This document shows positions 45,902 to 55,472 of a DNA stretch of 64,000 nucleotides, piece by piece. The stretch spans positions 276,001 to 340,000 of the forward strand of contig NZ_CAJRAF010000001.1 in the NCBI RefSeq assembly GCF_907164905.1. Reading direction: 5' to 3'. Below the pieces are notes generated by a model. The model saw only the letters and a list, made by a program, of their open reading frames with translations. It ran no database searches and was not told the origin of the DNA. This DNA comes from Dyadobacter sp. CECT 9275 (GTDB taxonomy: Bacteria; Bacteroidota; Bacteroidia; Cytophagales; Spirosomataceae). The number at the start of each line of letters is the position of its first letter. The first letter of the stretch is position 1. Both the position numbers and the translations under genes were made by a program.

Positions 45902-48760
45902 ATGAAATTGAAACAATTTACCTCCTTGCTTTTTTTACTGTTTATCATGAGTCCGGCATTTGCCCAGTTTCCCGGCGGAGGAGGTGGTGGAGGTAACCGG
46001 GGAGGTGGAGACTTCCAGCGTGGAGGTGTGAGGCAACGGCAGACGGCTATCCCAGGAACGGCCGAAGACAATACCCCAAAAGGCAACGGTAAGATCAAAG
46101 GCATACTCGTGGATTCAACCAGTAATAAGCCTGTTGAGTTTGCGGCACTTTCACTGATAGATATTAAAACCAACCAGCCGATCGACGGTACAACAACCGA
46201 TGAAAAGGGAGAATTTGTGATGAACAAAGTTGCCAGCGGCGATTTCAAGATACTTATTTCATTTATCGGATATAAAAACAAAACCATCAGCAATATTAAA
46301 ATTGACCGGCGGACGGAGCTGGATCTTGGTACTGTAAAACTGGCCGGTGATGTGGTTCAGCTGAACGAGGTTGAGGTAGTGGGGATGGCGCAGCTGGTGG
46401 AAGAAAAAGTGGACCGCCTGGTGTACAATGCAGAAAAGGATATTACCAGCAAGGGTGGGGATGCCTCGGACGTGATGAAAAAGGTACCTATGCTGACGGT
46501 TGATCTGGACGGGAATGTGTCATTGCGCGGGAGCTCCAATGTTCGGGTTCTGATCAATAATAAACCATCCACCATCATTGCCACCAGTGTCGCTGATGCA
46601 CTTAAGCAAATTCCTGCGGACATGATTAAGTCTGTGGAAGTGATCACTTCCCCATCCGCACGTTACGATGCAGAAGGTTCTGCGGGGATCATTAATATCA
46701 TTACCAAAAAAAGTACGATTCAGGGAGGAACACTCAACCTGGATACGGGTATTGGTAACCGTGGTTCCAACCTGGGTCTGCGAGGGAATTATCGTTCAGG
46801 AAAAATGGGCTTCAGTTTGGGAGGGTTCGGCCGTTTCAATTACAACATGCCAGGGAAAAGTGAAAATTTGCAGGTAGGGAAAACGCAGGATTTTTCGGTA
46901 AGCCAATCCAGCAAATCGGATAACAGAATGTCATTCGGATCCTATAATCTGGGGTGGGACTATGAGGTCGATTCCAAAACCTCTCTGTCGGCCAATGTAA
47001 GATATGGCATGCGGAACATGCGGAATTCTCAGGAACTTACAACTTACAATACCAAGGCAAATGCCACAACTTCGGGTTACCGCGATGTGGACGTGAAGGA
47101 CTTGTCCGGGACGTGGGATGTAAATGTGGACTACCTCAAAACTTTGGGCAAACCACAGCAGGAGTTAAGTATTTCCACACAGTTTAGCCGGAACAACCGT
47201 ACCAACGATTATGATGCGGATGTATATTCCCTCAGTAATGCGGCGCTGAAGGAGTTGATCGGGACGGATTTTAATAATAACAAAAGTAATAACCAGGAAA
47301 GTACGGTTCAGTTGGATTACCAAACGCCGATCAAGGATAATCAATTGCTTGAAATGGGAGGAAAAGGAATTTTCCGTCAGGTGCAAAGCGACTACGAGTA
47401 TGGAGGTTTAAACACCCGGCCTTCCAGCAGCCTGAGCTATGATCAGAACGTTGCAGCGGGTTATCTGTCGTATACCCTGACGACAAAAAGCAGATTCTCT
47501 CTCAAAGTGGGCTCCCGTTACGAATATACCAGTATCAATGCGAAACAGGGGGAGTCCGGCAAACTGGATATTCCGTCATACAGTAACCTGGTGCCGAGCG
47601 TGAATATTTCTCAAACCTTCGGCAAAGGGCAGACTATTAAACTGGGTTACAACCGTCGTTTGCAACGTCCGGGTATACAGTTCCTTAATCCAAACGTAAA
47701 CTCGGCCAACCCGCAGAGTATTACGCAGGGCAACCCGGAACTTGATCCAGAGCTGACAGACCAGATTGAGCTTGGGACAAGCTTTTATAAGAACACGGTT
47801 TATGTCAATGTCTCGACATTTGCCCGTTTTACCAACAATTCCATTGAAAGCATCCGGACAACAAGTTCTGAGGGCGTTATTACTACTACCTATGGAAATA
47901 TCGGGCAAAAGAGAAATTATGGTGTAAACATCTTTGGTAACATCACGCTGTTCAAAAGATGGCAGTTGGGCGGCGGGTTTGACAGTTACTATGTTGACCT
48001 CACCAATAACAGCTCTGACCCTACTTTACATGCTCAAAACAATGGATTCGTGCTCAGCGGGCGGATCAGAACGGGTCTTACACTGAAAAAGGGATGGGGA
48101 TTACAGGCAGGTGGATTCATGAGAGGAAGAGATGTGCAGCTTCAGGGGTTTCAGGCCGGTTTTCGTATGTATGACCTGGGAATCAAGAAAGATTTTACGA
48201 ACAAACGCGGAAGTATCGGATTTGGTATGGAGAATTTTCTCGCCCCTACTTTCAAGCAAAAAAACAGTCTGATAACCAGTGCATTTACGCAAAACAGTAC
48301 CAACTTCTTGTACAACAGAGGGTTCAGGGTTAATTTCTCTTACCGCTTTGGTAAAATGAATTTTGTGGAACAGAAGACCCGCAGGAGAAAATCTGTGAAT
48401 AACGACGACCAGAAAAGTGATGGCGGTGGCGATATGGGCGGTGGTGGCCAGTCGGGAGGAGCTCCTGTGATTACACCCGCCGCAACCGGCAGAACAAGAG
48501 GAGCTACCACTCCGGGAGCCACCACACCGGCTGGCGCCGGTGTGCAGGGACGCCCAGGGGGCATGCCGGCCAGAAGAGACTCGGTTTCCGGTAATAGCCT
48601 TAACAGGGCGAGGCCGACGAGACCTGACTCTACAGCAAGGCCGGACAGTTTAAATTTGAACAATGGAAAACCGGATTCAACTGCTGCGCCGGTAAAACCG
48701 GATTCTACGACTGTTCCTGCTAAAGAAACTTTGCCGGCAACTGAGCCGAAGCAAAAATGA
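45902..48760 (+). CDS. TonB-dependent receptor-like outer-membrane beta-barrel protein
   Basis: Encodes 952 residues from the ATG at 45902. After a signal peptide (ending SPAFAQ) comes a Gly-rich stretch, then a carboxypeptidase-regulatory-like domain (KIKGILVDSTSNKPVEFAAL), a plug (VMKKVPMLTVDLDGNVSLRG; SAGIINIIT) and an OMP_b-brl_3-type barrel. The barrel appears to end at NFSYRFGKMNF. A further 131 residues follow: Gly-rich, then Pro/Thr-rich with four (R/K)PDS units. Substrate unknown. Divergent from the LytS kinase. A terminator follows. Confidence 0.92.
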   Translation: MKLKQFTSLLFLLFIMSPAFAQFPGGGGGGGNRGGGDFQRGGVRQRQTAIPGTAEDNTPKGNGKIKGILVDSTSNKPVEFAALSLIDIKTNQPIDGTTTDEKGEFVMNKVASGDFKILISFIGYKNKTISNIKIDRRTELDLGTVKLAGDVVQLNEVEVVGMAQLVEEKVDRLVYNAEKDITSKGGDASDVMKKVPMLTVDLDGNVSLRGSSNVRVLINNKPSTIIATSVADALKQIPADMIKSVEVITSPSARYDAEGSAGIINIITKKSTIQGGTLNLDTGIGNRGSNLGLRGNYRSGKMGFSLGGFGRFNYNMPGKSENLQVGKTQDFSVSQSSKSDNRMSFGSYNLGWDYEVDSKTSLSANVRYGMRNMRNSQELTTYNTKANATTSGYRDVDVKDLSGTWDVNVDYLKTLGKPQQELSISTQFSRNNRTNDYDADVYSLSNAALKELIGTDFNNNKSNNQESTVQLDYQTPIKDNQLLEMGGKGIFRQVQSDYEYGGLNTRPSSSLSYDQNVAAGYLSYTLTTKSRFSLKVGSRYEYTSINAKQGESGKLDIPSYSNLVPSVNISQTFGKGQTIKLGYNRRLQRPGIQFLNPNVNSANPQSITQGNPELDPELTDQIELGTSFYKNTVYVNVSTFARFTNNSIESIRTTSSEGVITTTYGNIGQKRNYGVNIFGNITLFKRWQLGGGFDSYYVDLTNNSSDPTLHAQNNGFVLSGRIRTGLTLKKGWGLQAGGFMRGRDVQLQGFQAGFRMYDLGIKKDFTNKRGSIGFGMENFLAPTFKQKNSLITSAFTQNSTNFLYNRGFRVNFSYRFGKMNFVEQKTRRRKSVNNDDQKSDGGGDMGGGGQSGGAPVITPAATGRTRGATTPGATTPAGAGVQGRPGGMPARRDSVSGNSLNRARPTRPDSTARPDSLNLNNGKPDSTAAPVKPDSTTVPAKETLPATEPKQK

Positions 48761-48787
48761 TTGAAAAATTTTGGGTTCTGTATATGT

Positions 48788-48820
48788 AAAAAACCTCTCC
48801 GCTTGGAGAGGTTTTTTATT
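48788..48820. terminator. Bidirectional terminator between the barrel gene and hemC
   Basis: AAAAAACCTCTCC (48788-48800) and GGAGAGGTTTTTT (48805-48817) are perfect complements around a GCTT loop. Confidence 0.92.
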
Positions 48821-48836
48821 TGCGGGCAAACCAGTA

Positions 48837-49775
48837 TTAGGGCTGATCTGTCTGCTGGTTCGAACGGATTTCTTTCAATATCCTTTCACCACCAGCCTGC
48901 AGTAATTCGTCGGCAAGAGAAATGCCCAGTTCTTGGGGAAAAGCAGCTGATCCGGTTTCCGTTTTTCGGATTAATTCGGCACCGTCCAGGCTGACAATCC
49001 CTCCGGAAATACTGACCGAATCTTCGTGCAATGTTGCCAAAGCAAAAACCGGTATGCTGCAGCCACCTTGTAGCCTTTTTAGAAAGGCTCTTTCTGTGAG
49101 CAGGCAGGTTTCCGTAGGAGTATGGTTTAGCAGCTCCTTCAGAACAGACTTCTTTTCAGCGGACAAAGACACGGCACATTCAATTGCGACAGACCCCTGG
49201 CCAACAGCGGGCGTAAATTCGTCCAGCAGCAGATGCTCCGCAATTTTATCATCATATTCCATCCTGTGTACCCCTGCGTAGGCTAAAAGTAAGGCGTCGC
49301 ATTGCCCTTCTTCCAGTTTCCTAAGCCGGGTCTGAAGATTGCCGCGCATATCCACAGTTTTGATATGGGGATAAAAATGTTTCAGGATAGCAACCCTCCG
49401 GGTGGATGAGGTACCTACCGTAAATGATTCTCCGCTCTTTAATGAAAGGGTTGTATCATGGCTCACCAGTACATCGTTGGCATGCTCGCGCTGAGTAAAA
49501 GCTACAATCTCAAAATCATCATCGAGTTGAGACTGGAGGTCCTTGGCACTATGGACAGCAATGTCAATAACACCGCTGCGCAGCTGATCTTCCAGTTCTT
49601 CTGTAAAAACACCCTTGCTCCCTATTTTTGATAATGCTCTGTCCAGAATTTTGTCTCCTTTGGTTTCTATCAGTATGATTTCGGTTTCAATACCACCTTT
49701 CTGTAAAAGATCCTCTACATAATAGGCTTGCCAGAGCGCCAGTTTGCTCCCACGTGTTCCGATTTTTATTTTCAT
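48837..49775 (-). CDS. hemC: Hydroxymethylbilane synthase (porphobilinogen deaminase)
   Basis: Encodes 312 residues from the ATG at 49775 (MKIKIGTRGSKLALWQA); an upstream ATG at 49796 adds seven atypical residues. Motifs: AVHSAKDLQ, TSSTRRVAIL, DMRGNLQTRLRKL, and the dipyrromethane-cofactor cysteine in LKRLQGGCSIPVFALA. It polymerises four porphobilinogens in haem synthesis. It follows rimK on the same strand after 85 bases. Confidence 0.96.
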   Translation of the reverse strand: MKIKIGTRGSKLALWQAYYVEDLLQKGGIETEIILIETKGDKILDRALSKIGSKGVFTEELEDQLRSGVIDIAVHSAKDLQSQLDDDFEIVAFTQREHANDVLVSHDTTLSLKSGESFTVGTSSTRRVAILKHFYPHIKTVDMRGNLQTRLRKLEEGQCDALLLAYAGVHRMEYDDKIAEHLLLDEFTPAVGQGSVAIECAVSLSAEKKSVLKELLNHTPTETCLLTERAFLKRLQGGCSIPVFALATLHEDSVSISGGIVSLDGAELIRKTETGSAAFPQELGISLADELLQAGGERILKEIRSNQQTDQP

Positions 49776-49860
49776 GATATTAATCTGTTGGGCCAATTGG
49801 TTTTTACTATTGGCTTTTATCTTTTGCGTATTTCAGGTTATGAATTGCTCCGTATTTGTT

Positions 49861-50763
49861 TTAAACCCCCACGGTGTCTCCTTCATCGGTTACGATTTTA
49901 TCCTCGATATAGGAAACAATCAGCGAGGCAATATCTATGCCGCTCACTTCTTCAATACCTCTGAGGCCAGGAGATGAATTGACCTCCATGACCAGCGGTC
50001 CTCTTCCGGACTGAAGCAGATCCACTCCGGCAATTCTTACCCCTAATGCCTTTGCAGCGGCTATGGCAGCGTGTTCTTCTTCGGGAGAAAGTTCAATGGC
50101 AAAGCCTTCCCCTCCCCGGTGCAGATTGGATCTGAAATCTCCCTCCAGTCCCTGGCGTTTCATGGCTGCTACAACCTTATTGCCAATCACAAATGCCCTG
50201 ATATCCGCTCCTTTTGATTCCGCTATAAATTCCTGAATCAAAAAATTCGCCTTTAATCCGTAAAATGCTTCAATAGTGGATTTAGCCGCTTTGGTACTTT
50301 CCGCGAGTACTACGCCAACGCCCTGAGTACCTTCCAGTAATTTTATGATCACCGGTGGACCGCCTACCATTTGGATCAGCTCGTTCACCTGGGAGGGGTT
50401 TTTCGCGAATACCGTTTTAGGTATATCCACACCCGACTTTGCCAGTACCTGCATGCTGCGCAGCTTGTCGCGGGATCGCAGGATGGCCTGGGATTTTACA
50501 GTCGTAAAAACCTTCATGAGCTCAAACTGCCTTACCACCGCACAGCCAAATGCATTAACGGAGGTACCTATGCGCGGAATGATAGCATCCAGGCCTTTGA
50601 TTTGTTTTCCTTTGTAAAGGATATTCGGCTTTCCGCCTTCGATCATGACAAAACATTTGACATGATCGATCACCACCGCCTGATGACCCCTTTGTTTGAT
50701 TGCCTCCACCAGCCTTCTTGTTGAATAAAGATCCGGGTTGGTAGATAATACGGCGATTTTCAT
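49861..50763 (-). CDS. rimK: RimK-type alpha-L-glutamate ligase
   Basis: Encodes 300 residues, an ATP-grasp ligase: the N-terminal MKIAVLSTNPDLYSTRRLVEA, the IIPRIGTSVNAFG region, the ATP-grasp motif VIIKLLEGTQGVGV and the metal-binding EVNSSPGL. RimK adds glutamates to the C-terminus of ribosomal protein S6. Its start overlaps the stop of the retropepsin-like gene by one base (50763). Rates or S6 modification were not tested; assignment is by motif and neighbour. Confidence 0.93.
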   Translation of the reverse strand: MKIAVLSTNPDLYSTRRLVEAIKQRGHQAVVIDHVKCFVMIEGGKPNILYKGKQIKGLDAIIPRIGTSVNAFGCAVVRQFELMKVFTTVKSQAILRSRDKLRSMQVLAKSGVDIPKTVFAKNPSQVNELIQMVGGPPVIIKLLEGTQGVGVVLAESTKAAKSTIEAFYGLKANFLIQEFIAESKGADIRAFVIGNKVVAAMKRQGLEGDFRSNLHRGGEGFAIELSPEEEHAAIAAAKALGVRIAGVDLLQSGRGPLVMEVNSSPGLRGIEEVSGIDIASLIVSYIEDKIVTDEGDTVGV

Positions 50764-51278
50764 TATTCTGTTAATTTAAGAGCGTGCGGCTGATGATCGC
50801 CGGAATGGTTTTGATGTGCGGAACGTTCAGGCCTGTTTTTACCGGCATCCCGTTTGGCGGAAAGATCTTTTTGGGAAACATCAATGATAAAACGGCCTTT
50901 CAGGAGTTTTCGCCCGAGCAGTACCGGATAACTCATTTTTTTTCGGTTAGCCAGAGAAAATTCCGTACGGATCTTTCTCCCGAATAGCCGGATGTACGTT
51001 TTAATCACATATCTCTTTTCTTCTTTGCCTGAAGAGTTTCTGACTATGGTTTCTTTAAAGTCACTTACAGAAAAGGATTGTTCGGGAGCTCCTTTTTTTG
51101 CATCAAGAAAAAAACGCAGATAAGTATGTTCTCCTTCTTTTACGAGCCTCACTTTGGCACAATGAATGGAGGAGGTGGTGGCTCCTGAATCAATCCGCAC
51201 CGGAACATTGTACCAGCCCAGGTCCGGGAAATCCGCAAGGTCAGTTGCGCCAATAAGCTCGGGTTGGGAGACTTTCAT
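50763..51278 (-). CDS. Retropepsin-like aspartic protease (RimB/DUF785 family)
   Basis: Encodes 171 residues. The aspartic-protease-like motif RIDSGATTSSIHC is near residues 28-40, and a second conserved block SYPVLLGRKLLKGRFIIDV is near residues 116-134. This family (formerly ATP-dependent zinc protease) is known next to rimK, where RimB is a retropepsin-like partner of glutamate ligation. Its start overlaps the delta' gene stop by four bases. The C-terminal 35 residues are polar and His-rich. Confidence 0.88.
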   Translation of the reverse strand: MKVSQPELIGATDLADFPDLGWYNVPVRIDSGATTSSIHCAKVRLVKEGEHTYLRFFLDAKKGAPEQSFSVSDFKETIVRNSSGKEEKRYVIKTYIRLFGRKIRTEFSLANRKKMSYPVLLGRKLLKGRFIIDVSQKDLSAKRDAGKNRPERSAHQNHSGDHQPHALKLTE

Positions 51279-52393
51279 CTGGTTTTGAAATAAGGCGCTA
51301 CAGTAAGTGACAGATCCAGAAATACCATTTTGGCACGAACGTTTCTTTCAATGTGATAGTATGCTGTGTTCACTTCATTCACCATTTTTTCGAGTGCATC
51401 GAAGGTTACTGCTCGGGAGAAATTTTTTACGAATGTAAGTTCTTCCGGTGGTACGCGCAACAACTCTCCTGCACCTTGTCCCCAAACCAGCATATCTCTG
51501 AAAAGGCGCAGGGCATATTCTAACAAACCTTTTTGCTTTTCCTTGTTCATGACATCGAAGTTGTCTGCCAGCTTAACCAGATACGTAAGGTCAGACTTAT
51601 AACATGCACGCATCCACTCAGCAAACCAAGCCGACCGGTCGTCCTCTTCTTCATGAACCAGTTTTAATGCTTCCGATAAATTTCCGTCACAAAGGTATGT
51701 GATCTGCGAGGATAAGCTTTCATTTATTCCCTTGCTTTGCAGGTATGATCTGACTTCTTCATCCGAAAATGAAGGAACGGTTATCCGCTGCGTCCGTGAA
51801 ATGATAGTGGTCAGAAGCCTGTCGGCCTGATCGCTTACCAGTATGAAAATTGTTTTGTAAGGAGGTTCTTCCAGAATCTTGAGCAACGCATTGGACGAGG
51901 AAGCGTTCAGGATGTCGGCTTTCCAGATCAGCAGGATCTTGTATTCCCCTTCATAAGATTTCGTGGAGAGTTTCCTCAAAACACCTCTGGCTTCTTCTAC
52001 AGAAATGTTCCCCTGCTTGTTTTCTGCACTGATATAATCGAGCCATTCGGGTAAAATACGGTAGGGGCTTTCGGTAATAAAACTTCTCCACAGCCCCAGA
52101 AAAGCCTCGCTGATATTCCCGTTTACTTTTTTGGAGGTAGCAATCGGGAAAATGAAGTGAAAGTCAGGGTGTACAAGTTTTGCCATTTTTATGCAGGACG
52201 CGCAGGTTCCGCAGGCATCTTGCTCAGTACGGTTCTCACAGTTGATATAGGTTGAAAACGCAAGTGCCATGGCCAGGCCGCCGCCGCCCGCTGCACAGTC
52301 GAAAAGCTGTGCATGCGCAAGGTGGCTCGTCTGCACGGATCGTATGAGCGTTGCCTTGATATTATCCAGTCCGGGAATTTCTTTAAATAGCAC
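51275..52393 (-). CDS. DNA polymerase III subunit delta'
   Basis: Encodes 372 residues from a GTG start. It opens FKEIPGLDNIKATLIRSVQ, has a zinc-finger-like cluster (CENRTEQDACGTCASC), and the clamp-loader EEPPYKTIFILVSDQ (sensor I region). The P-loop position reads GGGGLAMAL without the GKT/S lysine, consistent with a non-ATPase delta' subunit. It is the stator of the clamp loader. It overlaps the next gene by four bases. Confidence 0.92.
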   Translation of the reverse strand: MLFKEIPGLDNIKATLIRSVQTSHLAHAQLFDCAAGGGGLAMALAFSTYINCENRTEQDACGTCASCIKMAKLVHPDFHFIFPIATSKKVNGNISEAFLGLWRSFITESPYRILPEWLDYISAENKQGNISVEEARGVLRKLSTKSYEGEYKILLIWKADILNASSSNALLKILEEPPYKTIFILVSDQADRLLTTIISRTQRITVPSFSDEEVRSYLQSKGINESLSSQITYLCDGNLSEALKLVHEEEDDRSAWFAEWMRACYKSDLTYLVKLADNFDVMNKEKQKGLLEYALRLFRDMLVWGQGAGELLRVPPEELTFVKNFSRAVTFDALEKMVNEVNTAYYHIERNVRAKMVFLDLSLTVAPYFKTR

Positions 52394-52415
52394 TTGTCTC
52401 TAGTTTAAACCTGGT

Positions 52416-53618
52416 TCATTGTTTTTCTCTGTGTGCGGCGGTTAGTTCAAAAATCCGGGCCAGTATATCTTCTTCATGCATTCCAAAATGTACATTTCTC
52501 CGGTTTACCGTGTCTTTTGCCACCGCCAGGGCTTTTTGAAACCGGTATTCGGTGAACCCTTCCATGCCACCACCCCAGCTGAAAGAGGGTATGTGCTTGG
52601 GCTGGAAGCCTGCACCAAATACATTGACACTTATGCCAACAACGGTTCCGGTGTTGAACATGGTGGAAATACCCGCTTTGGAGTAATCGCCCATCATCAA
52701 CCCGCAAAATGTTAAACCGGTGTTTTTTAGTGTATTACTTGCATAGCTGAACAGTTTTACTTCGGAATGATCATTTTTCAGGTTAGAGTTATTCGTGTTG
52801 GCTCCCAGGTTGCACCATTCTCCCAGTACCGAATTGCCCAGGTATCCGTCATGGCCTTTGTTGCTATACCCGAATACCACCGAATTGCTTACTTCACCAC
52901 CTACTTTGCAAAACGGCCCCACGGTAGTATTCGGACGGATTTTAGTTCCCTGTGCCAGCACGCTGTTTTCTCCCAAAGAAAATGGCCCCTGGACCATAGA
53001 ACCTTCCTGTACAAGAGCGTTTCGTCCAATAAAGATAGGCCCGTTTTCGGCATTTAATACCGATGCTTTTACGACGGCACCTTCTTCAATAAATATTTTT
53101 TCGGGATGATAGCAGCTTGTGAAAGGATCGGTGATGGGTTGTGCTGTTTTTCCCTGCGTAATTTTCCCGAAGTCGGAGATGATCTGGGCTCCGTTGTACA
53201 GGAAAATATCCCATACGTTTCTTATCATGGTGAAAGGTTCACGATGAATGACCGATGCCGGGAAATTAGCGATCAGTTCGGTAAGGTCCGGAGTTACCTC
53301 GGTGGTTCGGGCTGCCAGTATCTCTCCTTGTTCGGATATCAGAATTTCGCCGGAGCGGATACTTAAGACCCGTTTCAGCAGGTTTTCGTCCGGGCAAAGC
53401 GCACCATTGATATGAAGCGAATCAGCAGAATGGCTGCCAGCGAATTTATGCCTCAGATAGGGTTCGGTAGTATAAGAAACATGGGTTTTTAGCCATAGTT
53501 TCCATTTTTCGGCAATCGTCAGAATACCGCAGCGTATTCCTGCAACAGGGCGTGTGTAGGTAAAGGGCAGGAGTTGTAAACGTATTACGGGCTCGTCAAA
53601 CAGAATGATTTCTGGCAT
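52416..53618 (-). CDS. GlmU-family protein with left-handed beta-helix (alternative GlmU type)
   Basis: Encodes 400 residues from the ATG at 53618 (MPEIILFDEPVIRLQLLPFT). The N-terminal part is a divergent nucleotidyltransferase-like region (TRPVAGIRCGILTIAEKW), and residues about 180-350 are hexapeptide repeats (GPIFIGRNALVQEGSMVQGP; GANTNNSNLKND). This matches the Bacteroidota-specific GlmU-like family, presumed to make UDP-GlcNAc or related sugars. The exact substrate is not determined. Confidence 0.85.
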   Translation of the reverse strand: MPEIILFDEPVIRLQLLPFTYTRPVAGIRCGILTIAEKWKLWLKTHVSYTTEPYLRHKFAGSHSADSLHINGALCPDENLLKRVLSIRSGEILISEQGEILAARTTEVTPDLTELIANFPASVIHREPFTMIRNVWDIFLYNGAQIISDFGKITQGKTAQPITDPFTSCYHPEKIFIEEGAVVKASVLNAENGPIFIGRNALVQEGSMVQGPFSLGENSVLAQGTKIRPNTTVGPFCKVGGEVSNSVVFGYSNKGHDGYLGNSVLGEWCNLGANTNNSNLKNDHSEVKLFSYASNTLKNTGLTFCGLMMGDYSKAGISTMFNTGTVVGISVNVFGAGFQPKHIPSFSWGGGMEGFTEYRFQKALAVAKDTVNRRNVHFGMHEEDILARIFELTAAHREKQ

Positions 53619-53675
53619 ATTAAATTGAAGTATGTGTTGCCAAAGTTCGCCCATTTTTCTGGTGCTTACAAACAA

Positions 53676-53717
53676 CAAGGCAGCCTCTTTTAAGCTTTCG
53701 CCTTAGAGACTGCCTTG
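53676..53717 (-). terminator. Terminator after rpmE
   Basis: CAAGGCAG (53676-53683) pairs with CTGCCTTG (53710-53717), with an additional CTCT/AGAG inner pairing. It lies just downstream of the L31 gene on the minus strand. Confidence 0.6.
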
Positions 53718-53748
53718 ATTTGAAGCATACCGGATAACCGCCGAACGA

Positions 53749-53991
53749 TTATTTTCCGTAACGCTTTCTGAATTTGTCCACACGACCTGCTGTATCCACC
53801 AATACATTTTTACCTGTATAAAATGGGTGCGATTGTGAAGAAACCTCTACCTTATATACCGGGTATGATTTGCCATCTTCCCAGGTAATATTTTCATTGG
53901 TTTCTATGGTAGAACGTGTAATGAATTTGTAGTCGCTTGATAAATCCCAGAAAACTACCTCTCTGTATTTGGGATGAATATCTTTTTTCAT
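53749..53991 (-). CDS. rpmE: 50S ribosomal protein L31, type B (zinc-free)
   Basis: Encodes 80 residues starting [20 protein letters not shown] and ending [18 protein letters not shown] then DKFRKRYGK. It has no cysteine, so it is the type B (YkgM-like) form. L31 bridges the subunits. The gene is alone between the GlmU-like gene and the isomerase gene. Confidence 0.97.
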   Translation of the reverse strand: MKKDIHPKYREVVFWDLSSDYKFITRSTIETNENITWEDGKSYPVYKVEVSSQSHPFYTGKNVLVDTAGRVDKFRKRYGK

Positions 53992-54110
53992 TGGTATATG
54001 GTATTATGTGTTCTTTGCAATTCTTGAAAAGGATTGCAAAAGTATTAATTTAAAATTGACTGAGCAAATAATAGCAAGCTATATTTTAATAAATTGAATC
54101 TCAGCCGTAT

Positions 54111-55022
54111 CTAAACCTCGCTAATCTGCTTCCTGAGTACTTCAATTCCTGTTTTTATCTCTTTGTCAAAATCATTGTATTTGAAACATTCAATGGATAA
54201 TCCACCCTTGTAACTGATTTGTTTGAGAGCTTTAAGATAGGGGCGGAAATCGTCTCCCATGACGCCGGGAGGAGTTCTTGACTGTTTCTCGGCAATATGA
54301 CAGTGTACGATGTATTTGCCATACTTAACAATTTCTTTTGGAGATTCATCCTCTTTTAACATATGGTAGATGTCACAGAGCAACTGTACTCTGGGGCTTC
54401 GTACCGCTTCTACGATTTCCACACCTTCGGCCAGGCTATTGATAAAATTGGTTTCTCCGCGGTTCAGAGGCTCAATGGCTATTGTTACTCCGTATTTTTC
54501 GGCCAGAGGTGCCATTTTTCTGCAAACTTCAATGTGCTGTGCTTTGGCTTTGTTTCGGTCATAACCGTCCGGAATGATCCTTGAAGCACCGCTTCCAAAT
54601 ACAATATAAGATGAGCCGCATTCCTTGGCGCGTTTCAGTGCCAGTTCGGTGCGGTTCAAAATGGCCTCATGGTTGGCATCGGGGCCCAGGGTTTTCAGTT
54701 CGCCTGGTAACAGGATCACGTAGGACCAGATCGGGAATTTGAGATTATGGAGTTCCTGCAGATTCTGGCCGAATTTTGCTTCGCCGTCTTTTGGGAGCAG
54801 GAAGCCGCCAACAGATTCCTCTATATAGGTACATCCCAGCTCCCGGAGGTACCTGGCATGGTCGTAAGAAGCAAACACTCCCAGGGAAATGGAATACATA
54901 GGGTTGCCGGGATTCGTAAAGCCAGCGGCAGCCAGTGCCGGGTATGCTGCCAGTCCGGTTAAGGCGCCGGCCGTTGTTTTCAAAAACTTCCTTCTGGATG
55001 CGGGATCGTCGTACGGTTTCAT
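54111..55022 (-). CDS. Tat-exported sugar phosphate isomerase/epimerase family protein
   Basis: Encodes 303 residues. The N-terminus has a twin-arginine signal (ASRRKFLKTTAGALTGLAAY). The rest is a xylose-isomerase-like TIM barrel with VTIAIEPLNRGETNFINS, LLCDIYHMLKEDE and HCHIAEKQ near metal-binding positions. Substrate is unknown; such proteins act on sugars or inositols in the periplasm. The 450-base region upstream separates it from the divergent nrdA. Confidence 0.9.
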   Translation of the reverse strand: MKPYDDPASRRKFLKTTAGALTGLAAYPALAAAGFTNPGNPMYSISLGVFASYDHARYLRELGCTYIEESVGGFLLPKDGEAKFGQNLQELHNLKFPIWSYVILLPGELKTLGPDANHEAILNRTELALKRAKECGSSYIVFGSGASRIIPDGYDRNKAKAQHIEVCRKMAPLAEKYGVTIAIEPLNRGETNFINSLAEGVEIVEAVRSPRVQLLCDIYHMLKEDESPKEIVKYGKYIVHCHIAEKQSRTPPGVMGDDFRPYLKALKQISYKGGLSIECFKYNDFDKEIKTGIEVLRKQISEV

Positions 55023-55472
55023 GTCGATTTTTATGGGGGATTAGGTAGTCGGTTTTGTTAAAAGATGCTTACTTTCAGGAGATGCCTGATCTTGAAAATA
55101 AAAATTCCGATAAGTTGTGAGCTATACTCGTTTTTAAGAAGTTCACCGATTTTTTATATCAATCGTCTGTAAATCAGTATAATGTTATTTTTTGAATTGA
55201 AAAAAGTTAACAAATTTTGTACATCTTATAAAATTATGCCCCGGTAAAGAATTTATAAAAAGATATTTCAAAAAATCTTTAGTGTTAATAAACGCATAAC
55301 CGCCTTGTAATAAGATTTTTAACAATTTGTTAATTCCGGCTTTGCGGATAATCATTAAAAATGTCTTAAAATGAGGGTTGTGTTTTTGGTTTTTTTAATG
55401 TTATTTCAAAAGATTTTTACTGAATATCTTCTTCATTAAAGCCACAAATTACATCACAAAAAGCGATATTAT
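55023..55472. other. A+T-rich divergent spacer before nrdA
   Basis: These 450 bases carry no gene. A perfect inverted repeat TTAACAA-T-TTGTTAA lies at 55319-55333, and a single TTAACAA half at 55207-55213. Promoters for the Tat-exported isomerase and nrdA must lie here, but no strong -7/-33 pair was found. Confidence 0.5.
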
